From positions 3,597,301 to 3,621,689 of the forward strand of contig NZ_CM001437.1 of the NCBI RefSeq assembly GCF_000243275.1: DNA of 24,389 nucleotides, given 5' to 3'. Source of the stretch: Myroides odoratus DSM 2801. Its GTDB lineage: Bacteria; Bacteroidota; Bacteroidia; Flavobacteriales; Flavobacteriaceae. Shown here in pieces: positions 1-7,060 of the stretch. Under the pieces are notes generated by a model that did not search any database, was not told the DNA's origin, and saw only the letters and a program-made list of their open reading frames with translations. The position numbers and the translations under genes were made by a program. Position 1 is the stretch's first letter. Each line of letters opens with the position of its first letter.

Positions 1-57
1 TTATTTGGGTTAGTTGAAGGGTTTTTTGTTTCTTTTTTACCCTTTAAAAAAGAAAGG

Positions 58-165
58 GGGGCTTTGTGAGGTCTACTCTTTGTGAGGTTCGTGCTTTGTG
101 AGTTTGTAAAATCGTGGGTTTTATCGATTAAAGAGGATTGTTGCAAAAAAGCCTTTTGCAAAAAA
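58..165 (+). repeat. Dispersed intergenic repeat, copy A
   Basis: Non-coding DNA left of the first gene. It holds repeated CTTTGTGAG words (about 63-112), then TCGATTAAAGAGGATTGTTG and a run of TTGCAAAAAA-type words. The same order of words recurs at 3650-3720 (same orientation) and at 3941-4000 (opposite orientation), with shorter pieces near 1335-1455 and 3494-3560. No open frame with protein-like composition is visible, and the rest of 1-201 holds no gene. The call is by eye; function unknown. Confidence 0.6.
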
Positions 166-201
166 ACAAAAAAGCAAAAAACCAAAAAACCAATTTCTTC
201 T

Positions 202-948
202 TTAAAATCGAAAGTCTCTTTTTTGGATTTTACGTCTTAAGGCATAGTAACTCATGAGTAGCTGATCATACCAAAGGGCAAACAGCAAGAGTAAAGCAGC
301 AAGTAGCAAGGTCTTAAATTGGTAGTGAAAATAAAGAAATCCTCCTGCTACACAGCCAATAAAGAAACAGCCAATAATTGCAAGCATCAAAAAGATACTG
401 CGATAGAGTTTGATGCGCTCAGAGCGGTTTTTATAGAAGAACAGCTGGGATAACACAATACCCAAATCGGTAAACAACCCTGTTAAGTGGGTGGTACGCA
501 CCACAGCACCGGATACTCTAGTTACGAGTGAATTCTGTACACCCATTGCAAATAGTAAAACCAGAGCGGTAAATACGCTGTATTTCACCAAGGCATGGGG
601 TGCATTGATATCAATAATACTGAGTCCCACCAAAAGTGCCATTTCTAATACAATGGGGATCACATAAGATACTTCGGGTTTATGCTTCAATACCCATTCC
701 ATAATCAAACTGGAAACAAAGGATCCTAAGAGAAAGAAAAAGGTATATACCAGATAGACAATCGCACGGTTGTAGTTTTCTTCAATGACTTCTTCTGCAA
801 AAAAAGCAAAATGCCCTGTTACATTCGTCGTCAAGGTATGCAACCCCAAAACCCCCACACTATTAACAATACCCGCCACACAGGATAGTACGGATGCTAA
901 TTTGAGGTTATGGGAATACGCGCGATTTTTACCTTGGTGTCTAAACAT
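202..948 (-). CDS. DUF1275 / YoaK-family membrane protein
   Basis: A 248-residue polytopic inner-membrane protein with about six hydrophobic helices. It carries the features I associate with the DUF1275 (YoaK) family: TNVTGHF near residues 41-47, and the segment around residues 137-162 with GVQNSL, VRTTHLTG and TDLG. The family is widespread and its function is not established; transport is sometimes suggested. The start ATG (complement of 946-948) lies about 20 bases after a -7-like element on the same strand, which supports it. The C-terminus is basic, as expected for a cytoplasmic tail. The gene is divergent from the polysaccharide genes, stands alone between repeat-rich spacers, and is probably not part of that pathway. 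Family confident; role unknown. Confidence 0.85.
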   Translation of the reverse strand: MFRHQGKNRAYSHNLKLASVLSCVAGIVNSVGVLGLHTLTTNVTGHFAFFAEEVIEENYNRAIVYLVYTFFFLLGSFVSSLIMEWVLKHKPEVSYVIPIVLEMALLVGLSIIDINAPHALVKYSVFTALVLLFAMGVQNSLVTRVSGAVVRTTHLTGLFTDLGIVLSQLFFYKNRSERIKLYRSIFLMLAIIGCFFIGCVAGGFLYFHYQFKTLLLAALLLLFALWYDQLLMSYYALRRKIQKRDFRF

Positions 949-967
949 AAGGAAGAGTGGATTTACA

Positions 968-975
968 CAAAGTTA
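968..975 (-). promoter_or_regulatory. Putative -7 element for the DUF1275 gene
   Basis: Read on the minus strand this is TAACTTTG, a match to the Bacteroidota -7 consensus TAnnTTTG, about 20 bases upstream of the start codon. I do not see a convincing -33 TTTG at the usual spacing, so the promoter rests on the -7 match and its position. Confidence 0.45.
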
Positions 976-994
976 CAAAAAATCAATTGGAAAG

Positions 995-1191
995 AAGGTG
1001 AGGGGGTGAGAAGGTGAGGCGATGAGATGTAAAATCTCGTAGTGGCAAATGGCAATTTGCCAAATAACTGGATGATTTCCGACAAAGGCGGTGAGGTGGT
1101 GAGGCGGTGAGGTGGTGAGGTGGTGAGAAGGTGAGAAGGTGAGGGGGTGAGAAGGTGAGGTGGTGAGGTGGTGAGAAGGTGAGGGGGTGAG
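995..1191. repeat. GTGAG octamer microsatellite (two blocks)
   Basis: Tandem 8-bp units of the form NNGGTGAG. One block of four units lies at 995-1026 (the last is GCGATGAG) and one of thirteen consecutive units at 1088-1191, where the variable pair is GC, GT, AA or GG. The spacer 1027-1087 is non-repetitive. Related units reappear at 1308-1323 and 3300-3485. Because eight is not a multiple of three, frames through the array give periodic Ser/Pro/His/Thr/Leu-rich peptides that look like artefacts rather than proteins. Tract length could vary between strains. Confidence 0.85.
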
Positions 1192-1251
1192 GAGGTTGGC
1201 GAAACGACTAGGTACAGTGAATAAAAGACATTGATTTGGTGTCCACGCATA

Positions 1252-1323
1252 GTAATCACCCTGAGGCAACGAAGGGACGCATCCCGCGCTCACACAATAT
1301 TGAGCGGAGCGATGAGACGGTGA
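1252..1323. repeat. Degenerate intergenic element with small hairpin
   Basis: The stretch around 1260-1285 (CTGAGGCAACGAAGGGACGC followed by ATCC) resembles part of the ~70-bp element at 3586-3913 (CCTGACGAAGGAAGGGTCGC followed by ATCC). It is followed by an inverted repeat CGCTCA (1287-1292) / TGAGCG (1301-1306) with an 8-base loop, then GTGAG-type words. No gene is visible here. It looks like a decayed member of the repeat family found downstream of the acyltransferase. Confidence 0.4.
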
Positions 1324-1343
1324 GCGAAATTTTTGATTAAAGA

Positions 1344-1372
1344 CGATTTGCAAAAAAGCCTCTCGCAAAAAA
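1344..1372 (+). repeat. 29-bp inverted repeat, left copy
   Basis: This 29-bp stretch (CGATTTGCAAAAAAGCCTCT and nine further bases) occurs in exact reverse complement at 3494-3522. The two copies bracket the acyltransferase gene. Just to the right, 1391-1415 carries the related dispersed element in reverse orientation (CCTCTTTAATCGATAAATC), so this spacer holds two head-to-head pieces of the same family. Could be a recombination site or simply a dispersed repeat. Confidence 0.75.
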
Positions 1373-1464
1373 GCAACCTACAACTTCACAAAAAAACCTC
1401 TTTAATCGATAAATCTTCTAACTTTACCACTTCACAAAAAACGACTTTACAACCACGCACCACC

Positions 1465-3294
1465 ATGCAGTATAGACCCGACATACAAGGATTGAGAGCC
1501 TTAGCTGTACTTTTAGTTTTTATTTTTCACCTCAATCCCGCTTGGCTCAGTGGGGGATTTATAGGTGTAGATGTATTTTTTGTTATTTCGGGTTTTTTGG
1601 TCAGTAGTATCATCCTGCACAAAAAAGAAAAAGGAACCTTTCATTTTCTCGATTTCTATTTAGGGAGGATCAAGCGCATTGTACCCGTCTTTTTATTGCT
1701 GTTGCTGGGTGTGGGAATAGTAGGGGCTTGGGCCTATGTATGGGTGGATATTCTCAACTTACGACGTACCCTAGTCGCAGCGGGTTTATTCAACTCCAAC
1801 AATTACTTTGCCCACCTCGATACCTATTTTGGAGCCTCGAATCAAGAGAATCCATTGTTGCATACCTGGACCTTGTCCATCGAAATGCAGTTTTACTTGC
1901 TGTTGCCTTTGTTTTTGTGGTTTGTGCGCAAACAATACCTCGTTGTGGTGAGTATGATGCTCGTTGTGGGATTATTGGGGTATTCCTTTTATTCCAGCGT
2001 ATACCTCAATCAGCAAAGTGAGATGTATTTTTCTTTACTTGCGCGAATCCCCGAATTTCTAATCGGTACAATTCTCGCGATTCGAGCAGATGACCTCCAA
2101 GCAAGGTTTGGAAAATACCAAAACCCCATTGCATGGATGGCCCTAGTGGGGATTCTAGCCTGTGCCATAGGATTTTCAGAAGAGACTGTCTTTCCGGGGC
2201 TATGGGTTGTACTTCCGTGTGTATTTACGGGGTGTTTACTCTTGACGACGACTTCTCAAGTAAATGCACTCTTTAAAACCAAGGTAATGGTGCATCTAGG
2301 CGAACTATCCTATGCGATTTACCTGTGGCATTGGGCGATTATGGCCTTTTTGCGCTATTATAACATGCAACTGGACTTTACCCTTTACGAGATGATCGGA
2401 ATTACCGCCTTGACCTATGGATTGTCCTGGTTGTCCTATACCTACGTAGAAAATGTATTTCGCACCTATTCCAATAAAGTGTTCCTTCCTCGATTTGTCG
2501 GACTAGCGGTGCTTGTGGTGCTGGCAGGCGGTGGAATTTACCGCATGAATCAATACTTATTTCCTATTCCCGCGGCCTATGCAACACCAACCTTTGGTAT
2601 GGAGTCCCATGCCCATCAATTCAAAGCAGTGGGATTATATGGGGACGAGACCAAAACACAACCCGATTCCATTTGCCTCATTGGCGATAGTCACGCCTTA
2701 GTATATAAAGCCATTCTCGATGAAATAGGAAAGGACAATAACTTCACCTTTTGGTCGGTGAGTAATAATCGATACCCTCTTTTTGCCAATATCAATCGAG
2801 GTGATTTTGACAAAGAAGCAGATTATGAAACCTATGAAAAACTGATGGAAGAAGTAGAAGAGCTAACAGAAAAGAGCAAAACCATTTTCGTGGCTAGTGC
2901 CTGGTTGGAAGATGTCCCTTCTTTAGCCGTTGCTTTTACCTCTTTAGTGGAAAGCTTAGAACCCGATCAGCGCATGGTTATCTTGGGTGATTACCCTACG
3001 TTAGACCGCAATCCGATACGCGCAACCCGTGATTACCTTTACAATGATGAAAGTACGGATATCCAAGTGGTCCACGCTTCAGAACCACCATACGTACGCG
3101 AGGCGATTCAAAAGAACCCCAAACAAGTACTCTATTGGCAATTTGATTTTGACCATACTTCAACATTGCCCTACTTCAATGATACGTTAGGTTATTACGA
3201 TGAAGACCACCTGAATACATTTGGAAGTAGAAAAATAGGAGATTGGGTAGGGAAAGATTTTATGGCTTTCGCGAAGAAGCATGGGGTGTTGTGA
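1465..3294 (+). CDS. OafA-like membrane O-acyltransferase (acyltransferase-3 + SGNH)
   Basis: A 609-residue protein with two parts. The N-terminal part (about residues 1-365) is an acyltransferase-3 (YrhL/OafA-type) membrane domain with some ten helices. It opens with YRPDIQGLRALAVLLVF, a conserved His in IFHLNP, and GGFIGVDVFFVISGF. The C-terminal part is a periplasmic SGNH hydrolase-like domain, with GDSH at 407-410 and a DxxH pair (Asp579, His582). Fusions of this kind transfer acetyl or other acyl groups to O-antigen, capsule or other surface glycans. I chose the ATG at 1465: an in-frame ATG exists at 1333, but the extra 44 residues translate the dispersed repeat and the protein family begins at YRPDIQG. 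It stands alone between repeat arrays with no clear promoter. The acyl group and target glycan are not deducible. Confidence 0.9.
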   Translation: MQYRPDIQGLRALAVLLVFIFHLNPAWLSGGFIGVDVFFVISGFLVSSIILHKKEKGTFHFLDFYLGRIKRIVPVFLLLLLGVGIVGAWAYVWVDILNLRRTLVAAGLFNSNNYFAHLDTYFGASNQENPLLHTWTLSIEMQFYLLLPLFLWFVRKQYLVVVSMMLVVGLLGYSFYSSVYLNQQSEMYFSLLARIPEFLIGTILAIRADDLQARFGKYQNPIAWMALVGILACAIGFSEETVFPGLWVVLPCVFTGCLLLTTTSQVNALFKTKVMVHLGELSYAIYLWHWAIMAFLRYYNMQLDFTLYEMIGITALTYGLSWLSYTYVENVFRTYSNKVFLPRFVGLAVLVVLAGGGIYRMNQYLFPIPAAYATPTFGMESHAHQFKAVGLYGDETKTQPDSICLIGDSHALVYKAILDEIGKDNNFTFWSVSNNRYPLFANINRGDFDKEADYETYEKLMEEVEELTEKSKTIFVASAWLEDVPSLAVAFTSLVESLEPDQRMVILGDYPTLDRNPIRATRDYLYNDESTDIQVVHASEPPYVREAIQKNPKQVLYWQFDFDHTSTLPYFNDTLGYYDEDHLNTFGSRKIGDWVGKDFMAFAKKHGVL

Positions 3295-3313
3295 GAGGGG
3301 AAGGCGATGAGAG

Positions 3314-3463
3314 GGTGAGGCGATGAAATCGGAACGAAGTGTAGATTCATCGAACACCAAAACAAAATAGCAACTCGGTGAGATAGAAGGTGAGGCGATG
3401 AAATCGGAACGAAGTGTAGATTCATCGAACACCAAAACAAAATAGCAACTCGGTGAGATAGAA
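3314..3463. repeat. 75-bp perfect tandem duplication with hairpin
   Basis: Two identical 75-bp units (3314-3388 and 3389-3463), followed by a partial third start (3464-3480). Each unit begins with GGTGAGG and contains an imperfect inverted repeat, CGATGAAATC / GATTCATCG (3321-3330 and 3344-3352 in the first unit), that could form a hairpin. Lies directly after the acyltransferase stop codon. The reverse-strand open frames here are by-products of the repetition. Confidence 0.9.
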
Positions 3464-3493
3464 GGTGAGGCAATGAGAGGGTGAGGTTTGCTT

Positions 3494-3522
3494 TTTTTTG
3501 CGAGAGGCTTTTTTGCAAATCG
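3494..3522 (-). repeat. 29-bp inverted repeat, right copy
   Basis: Exact reverse complement of 1344-1372. Together they flank a ~2.1-kb segment containing only the acyltransferase gene and part of the tandem repeats. Similarity continues loosely to the right (3523-3560, GTTTAGTCAATAAACC and A-rich words), as expected for a larger shared element. Confidence 0.75.
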
Positions 3523-3585
3523 TGTTTAGTCAATAAACCCTACAATTTTACAAAAAACAAAAAAGCGAAAAGACAATACGTTATC

Positions 3586-3913
3586 CAGTATCCGTCTAGT
3601 CGCTCCGCTCTGTATGTCATCCTGACGAAGGAAGGGTCGCATCCGTTGTTTGTGAGGTTTGCTCTTTGTGAGGTTTGTGAGTTTGTAGGTTTATCGATTA
3701 AAGAGGATTTGCAAAAAAACAAAAAAACAGTACGTTAATCAGTATCCGTCTAGTCGCTCCGCTCTGTATGTCACACTGAGGGTACGAAAGGTCGCATCTG
3801 TTACTCTATCCAGTATCCGTCTAGTCACTCCGTTCTGTATGTCATCCTGACGAAGGAAGGGTCGCATCCGTTACTCTATCCAGTATCCGTCTAGTCGCTC
3901 CGCTCTGTATGTC
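3586..3913 (+). repeat. ~70-bp intergenic element, four copies
   Basis: Copies begin at 3586, 3740, 3811 and 3881, each with CAGTATCCGTCTAGTCGCTC or a 1-2 base variant. The 3740 and 3811 copies are full length and adjacent (71 and 70 bp, ending GTTACTCTATC). The 3586 copy is interrupted after GTCGCATCCGTTG by a dispersed-repeat copy. The 3881 copy stops after CTGTATGTC. The core ACGAAGGAAGGGTCGCATCC is shared with a degenerate copy near 1260. No coding potential is visible. A CRISPR is excluded because the units are long, contiguous and lack unique spacers. Confidence 0.85.
3650..3720 (+). repeat. Dispersed intergenic repeat, copy D
   Basis: CTTTGTGAGGTTTGTGAG words followed by TTATCGATTAAAGAGGATTT and GCAAAAAAAC. 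Same order and orientation as 58-165. It sits between the first and second copies of the ~70-bp element, which suggests successive insertion or local rearrangement. Confidence 0.65.
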
Positions 3914-3940
3914 CTTTAACCCATAACCCATAACAATAAG

Positions 3941-4000
3941 ACCTTCTTCTTTAATCGACAAATCCTGCGATTTCACAAAGCACAAACCTCACAAAGCACA
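3941..4000 (-). repeat. Dispersed intergenic repeat, copy E (reverse)
   Basis: Read on the minus strand this is TGTGCTTTGTGAGGTTTGTG, CTTTGTGAAATCGCAGG and then a TCGATTAAAGAAGAAGG core, matching copies A and D in order. The following 4001-4250 has CACAAACCTCACC-type words to about 4050, a direct repeat TTTCAATAAAACA (ending near 4083 and 4101) and AT-rich DNA. No gene is seen there. Confidence 0.6.
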
Positions 4001-4250
4001 AAAAACAAAGCTCAAGCACAAACCTCACCGCCTAACCTTCTTACCGCCTCACCCTTCACAAAAAGCAACTTCAATAAAACACCATTTCTTTCAATAAAAC
4101 ATACACATAGCGTATACCATTGCGTTTATTTCATTTTATTTAAACAATTTTAACAATTAATTTATTTTAGGTGTGTGTTTTTAAGAAGTGACAGTTGGCG
4201 ACTTTCCTTAAAAATAATCAAATCTATGCTAGAGAAAGAGTTAAAAAATG

Positions 4251-4258
4251 TACCTTTG
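4251..4258 (+). promoter_or_regulatory. Putative -7 element of the polysaccharide operon
   Basis: TACCTTTG matches the Bacteroidota -7 consensus TAnnTTTG and lies about 80 bases before the first gene of the operon, after a long AT-rich stretch. The -33 element is not obvious. Transcription would start near 4262-4265, exactly where the inverted-repeat leader begins. That coincidence is the best support for this call. Confidence 0.55.
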
Positions 4259-4262
4259 TAAG

Positions 4263-4315
4263 CTTAGGGAGTAGCCTATGGCTAAAACACCTTACTTTTT
4301 TATCCCGTCCCTAAG
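4263..4315 (+). promoter_or_regulatory. Structured 5' leader with ops-like core
   Basis: CTTAGGGA (4263-4270) is exactly complementary to TCCCTAAG (4308-4315), so the leader can close into a long stem. Nested inside is a second perfect hairpin, TAGCC-TAT-GGCTA (4272-4284). GGGAGTAGCCTA (4267-4278) agrees at 8 of 12 positions with the enterobacterial ops core GGCGGTAGCGTG, which recruits the NusG paralogue RfaH to polysaccharide operons. The structure is directly visible. A role in antitermination or attenuation is inference; I do not recognise a named riboswitch. No NusG/UpxY-like gene is in the window. Confidence 0.45.
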
Positions 4316-4338
4316 TAAATAAGAAAGTAGTAAAAAAA

Positions 4339-5637
4339 ATGGAAAAGGAATATAAGATTGCAGTTGTAGGACAAGGCTATGTGGGTTTGCCTTTGGCGCT
4401 AGCATTCGCTAAACACTACCCTGTAGTAGGATTTGATATCAATGCCCAACGCATTGAATCCCTACAAAAAGCACAAGATGAAACCAAAGAAGCCGACCAA
4501 GATCAGCTGAGAGTTTCCCTTATCGCATACCAAACCTCTGGAGGTATAAAAGGATATTTGCCTAGCTTTGAAAGAAAAGACTTAGCAGGAGCCAATGTCT
4601 TCATTATTACCGTTCCGACACCCATTAACCAATTCAACGCACCCGATTTATCACCCCTAAAGAGCGCTTCCCGTTTAGTAGGCGAAGTCCTCAAAGAGGG
4701 CGATATCGTCATCTATGAATCCACCGTATATCCAGGCTGTACAGAAGAAGAATGTATTCCCGTATTAGAAGCCACTTCAAAACTACAGTTCAACCGCGAT
4801 TTTTACGTCGGGTATTCACCAGAGCGCATCAACCCCGGAGATAAAATCAATACCTTAGAAACCATTGTCAAGGTAACTTCAGGTAGCACACCCGCTATTG
4901 CAGAAGAAATCGATCAATTATATCAACAGATTATCCAAGCAGGTACACATAAAGCTTCCTCTATTAAAGTAGCAGAAGCCGCTAAAGTAATTGAAAACGC
5001 ACAACGCGATGTCAATATCTCTTTCGTGAATGAGTTGGCTTTGATTTTTGATCGCATCGGAATCGATACCCAAGAAGTACTAGAAGCAGCCGGAACCAAG
5101 TTTAACTTCCTGAAGTTTCAACCCGGTTTAGTAGGAGGACATTGCATCTCGGTCGATCCGTATTATTTAGCACATAAATCCATTCAGTTGGGCTATTACC
5201 CAGACGTTATCCTTTCAGGAAGACGCGTGAATGATGAAATACCCGTTTTTATTGCCAGTAAAGTAGTCAAGCTTATGGTGCAAAAAAACATCAATGTAAG
5301 CCAATCTAAAGTATTGCTATTGGGCTTTGCCTTCAAGGAAAACTGTCCCGATACCCGCAATACCAAAGTGGCCATGATATACGATGAGTTGGTTTCTTAC
5401 GGATTAACGGTAGAGGTGTATGACCCTTGGGTAAATCCAGAAGAAGTGAAAACGGAATACGGAATAACCTTAGTAAATTCCTTAGACATCGTAAAACAAC
5501 AATATGATGCGGTTGTCTTAACAACAGCACACCGCGATTTCAATAAATTTAACGTCCGAGAATTGGTTCAATCCTCTGGCGTGGTGTTTGACACCAAGAG
5601 TGTGTTAAAACCAAACGAAGTAGATAGTAGATTATAA
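4339..5637 (+). CDS. UDP-HexNAc 6-dehydrogenase, WbpO/TviB type (first copy)
   Basis: A 432-residue NAD-dependent nucleotide-sugar dehydrogenase of the WbpO/TviB branch, which oxidises C6 of UDP-GlcNAc or UDP-GalNAc to the uronic acid in the cytoplasm. Visible signatures are the Rossmann motif GQGYVG (residues 11-16), the TVPTPI segment, YESTVYPGCTEEECIP, a YSPERINPGDK motif, and GGHCISVDPYYL with the catalytic cysteine at residue 269. Length is normal for the family. It is the first gene of the operon, behind the structured leader, and is followed after 18 bases by the UDP-glucose dehydrogenase. A second, clearly homologous copy lies at 8112. Which of the two acts on UDP-GlcNAc and which on another UDP-HexNAc cannot be told from sequence alone. 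Confidence 0.92.
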   Translation: MEKEYKIAVVGQGYVGLPLALAFAKHYPVVGFDINAQRIESLQKAQDETKEADQDQLRVSLIAYQTSGGIKGYLPSFERKDLAGANVFIITVPTPINQFNAPDLSPLKSASRLVGEVLKEGDIVIYESTVYPGCTEEECIPVLEATSKLQFNRDFYVGYSPERINPGDKINTLETIVKVTSGSTPAIAEEIDQLYQQIIQAGTHKASSIKVAEAAKVIENAQRDVNISFVNELALIFDRIGIDTQEVLEAAGTKFNFLKFQPGLVGGHCISVDPYYLAHKSIQLGYYPDVILSGRRVNDEIPVFIASKVVKLMVQKNINVSQSKVLLLGFAFKENCPDTRNTKVAMIYDELVSYGLTVEVYDPWVNPEEVKTEYGITLVNSLDIVKQQYDAVVLTTAHRDFNKFNVRELVQSSGVVFDTKSVLKPNEVDSRL

Positions 5638-5655
5638 TAAGCTGGTACAATAAAA

Positions 5656-7056
5656 ATGAAAAAGATTACTAAGATTTGTTGTGTGGGTGCAGGCTATGTA
5701 GGGGGTCCTACCATGGCTGTCATTGCACAGAAAAATCCTCATATTCAAATCACGGTAGTGGATATCAATGAAGCGCGTATTCAGGCGTGGAATCATACCG
5801 ACTTGAATAAATTGCCAATCTATGAACCAGGGCTAGATGCCATTGTGGCTGAAGCAAGAGGACGCAACCTGTTTTTTGATACCCATGTAGATAAAGCAAT
5901 TGAGGAAGCCGATATGATCTTCATTTCAGTAAATACACCAACCAAAACCTACGGAAAAGGAAAAGGAATGGCGGCTGATTTAAAGTATATCGAACTATGT
6001 GCCCGTCAAATTGCCAGAGTCGCGAAGACCGATAAAATTGTTGTTGAGAAATCAACACTACCCGTGCGTACGGCTCAAGCCATCAAACGCATTTTAGATC
6101 AAACGGGAAATGGAGTAGAGTTCCAAATCTTATCCAACCCAGAATTCCTCGCAGAAGGTACAGCCATTACAGATTTGATGAATCCTGATCGCGTACTTAT
6201 TGGTGGGGCTGAAACCCCAGCTGGTAAGGAAGCAATCGAAGCTTTAGCAGCTATTTACGGTGCTTGGGTACCACAGGAGCGCATCTTGCGTACCAACGTA
6301 TGGTCATCTGAATTATCGAAATTAACAGCCAATGCCTTTTTAGCACAACGCGTATCGTCCATCAATGCCATCTCAGAACTATGTGAAGCTTCTGGAGCAG
6401 ATGTAAGTGAAGTAGCGCGTGCCATTGGAACAGATAGCCGTATTGGAAGCAAATTCTTAAAAGCTTCTGTTGGTTTTGGTGGATCTTGTTTTCAAAAAGA
6501 CATTCTGAACTTGGTGTATATCGCTTCTTCTTATGGTTTACAAGAAGTAGCAGACTATTGGGAACAAGTAATCATTATGAACGACTACCAAAAACGTCGT
6601 TTTGCGGAGAATATCGTTACTACGTTGTTTAATACCGTAAATGATAAAAAAATTGCTTTCTTAGGATGGGCATTCAAGAAAGATACAAACGATACACGCG
6701 AATCAGCAGCCATTTATGTAGCCAATGATTTAATGGAAGAAGAGGCGCAAATTCACGTGTATGACCCTAAAGTAACGGAAATGCAAATGCTGTCCGATTT
6801 GGACTATTTAGCAACCCGTGAACCTGAGGCGAACCGCAAGCATTTAACAGTACACCAAGATCCGTATGAAGCCCTTGCAGGTGCACATGGTATTGCCGTA
6901 CTAACAGAATGGGATGAGTTTGTTACCTACGACTGGCAGCGTATTTATGACAACATGCAAAAACCTGCTTTTGTGTTCGATGGACGCAACATCTTGAATA
7001 GAGCAACCTTGGAACAAATAGGGTTTGAAGTGTATACGATTGGAAGAGGAAAATAA
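5656..7056 (+). CDS. ugd: UDP-glucose 6-dehydrogenase
   Basis: A 466-residue enzyme converting UDP-glucose plus two NAD+ to UDP-glucuronate in the cytoplasm. It resembles the long, animal-type UDP-glucose dehydrogenase rather than the short E. coli Ugd. It opens with [17 protein letters not shown], contains [22 protein letters not shown] and [10 protein letters not shown], and has the active-site motif [15 protein letters not shown] with catalytic Cys278. The C-terminal domain carries [16 protein letters not shown], typical of UDP binding. The gene follows the first HexNAc dehydrogenase closely and ends 4 bases before the epimerase start, so the three are surely co-transcribed. UDP-glucuronate would be a glycan precursor, or feed further uronic acids. 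Base composition is less AT-rich than in the central module. Confidence 0.93.
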   Translation: MKKITKICCVGAGYVGGPTMAVIAQKNPHIQITVVDINEARIQAWNHTDLNKLPIYEPGLDAIVAEARGRNLFFDTHVDKAIEEADMIFISVNTPTKTYGKGKGMAADLKYIELCARQIARVAKTDKIVVEKSTLPVRTAQAIKRILDQTGNGVEFQILSNPEFLAEGTAITDLMNPDRVLIGGAETPAGKEAIEALAAIYGAWVPQERILRTNVWSSELSKLTANAFLAQRVSSINAISELCEASGADVSEVARAIGTDSRIGSKFLKASVGFGGSCFQKDILNLVYIASSYGLQEVADYWEQVIIMNDYQKRRFAENIVTTLFNTVNDKKIAFLGWAFKKDTNDTRESAAIYVANDLMEEEAQIHVYDPKVTEMQMLSDLDYLATREPEANRKHLTVHQDPYEALAGAHGIAVLTEWDEFVTYDWQRIYDNMQKPAFVFDGRNILNRATLEQIGFEVYTIGRGK

Positions 7057-7060
7057 AATT

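Noticed and set aside
785..1009. Plus-strand 74-codon frame opposite the DUF1275 gene start
   Set aside because: Antisense shadow of a well-supported membrane protein gene; no family features.
963..1368. Reverse-strand open frames encoding Ser/Pro/His/Thr/Leu-rich repetitive peptides
   Set aside because: They are translations of the GTGAG octamer array; the 8-bp period gives similar peptides in every frame, and they lack domain structure or start signals.
1333..1464. N-terminal 44-residue extension of the acyltransferase
   Set aside because: The extension encodes the inverted dispersed repeat, and the family's conserved N-terminus begins right after the ATG at 1465.
3187..3533. Reverse-strand frames with a duplicated FDESTLRSDFIASPS peptide
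   Set aside because: The duplication is the 75-bp tandem repeat translated; part of each frame overlaps the end of the acyltransferase gene.
3481..3738. Plus-strand frame of 85 codons and its opposite-strand counterpart in the repeat region
   Set aside because: Consist wholly of dispersed-repeat and ~70-bp element sequence; no protein-like composition or family resemblance.
3740..3913. CRISPR array
   Set aside because: Units are ~70 bp, contiguous and without variable spacers of constant length; no cas genes nearby.
4263..4315. Known metabolite riboswitch in the operon leader
   Set aside because: The two stems and loop sequences do not match any riboswitch consensus I can recall; kept only as an unnamed structured leader.
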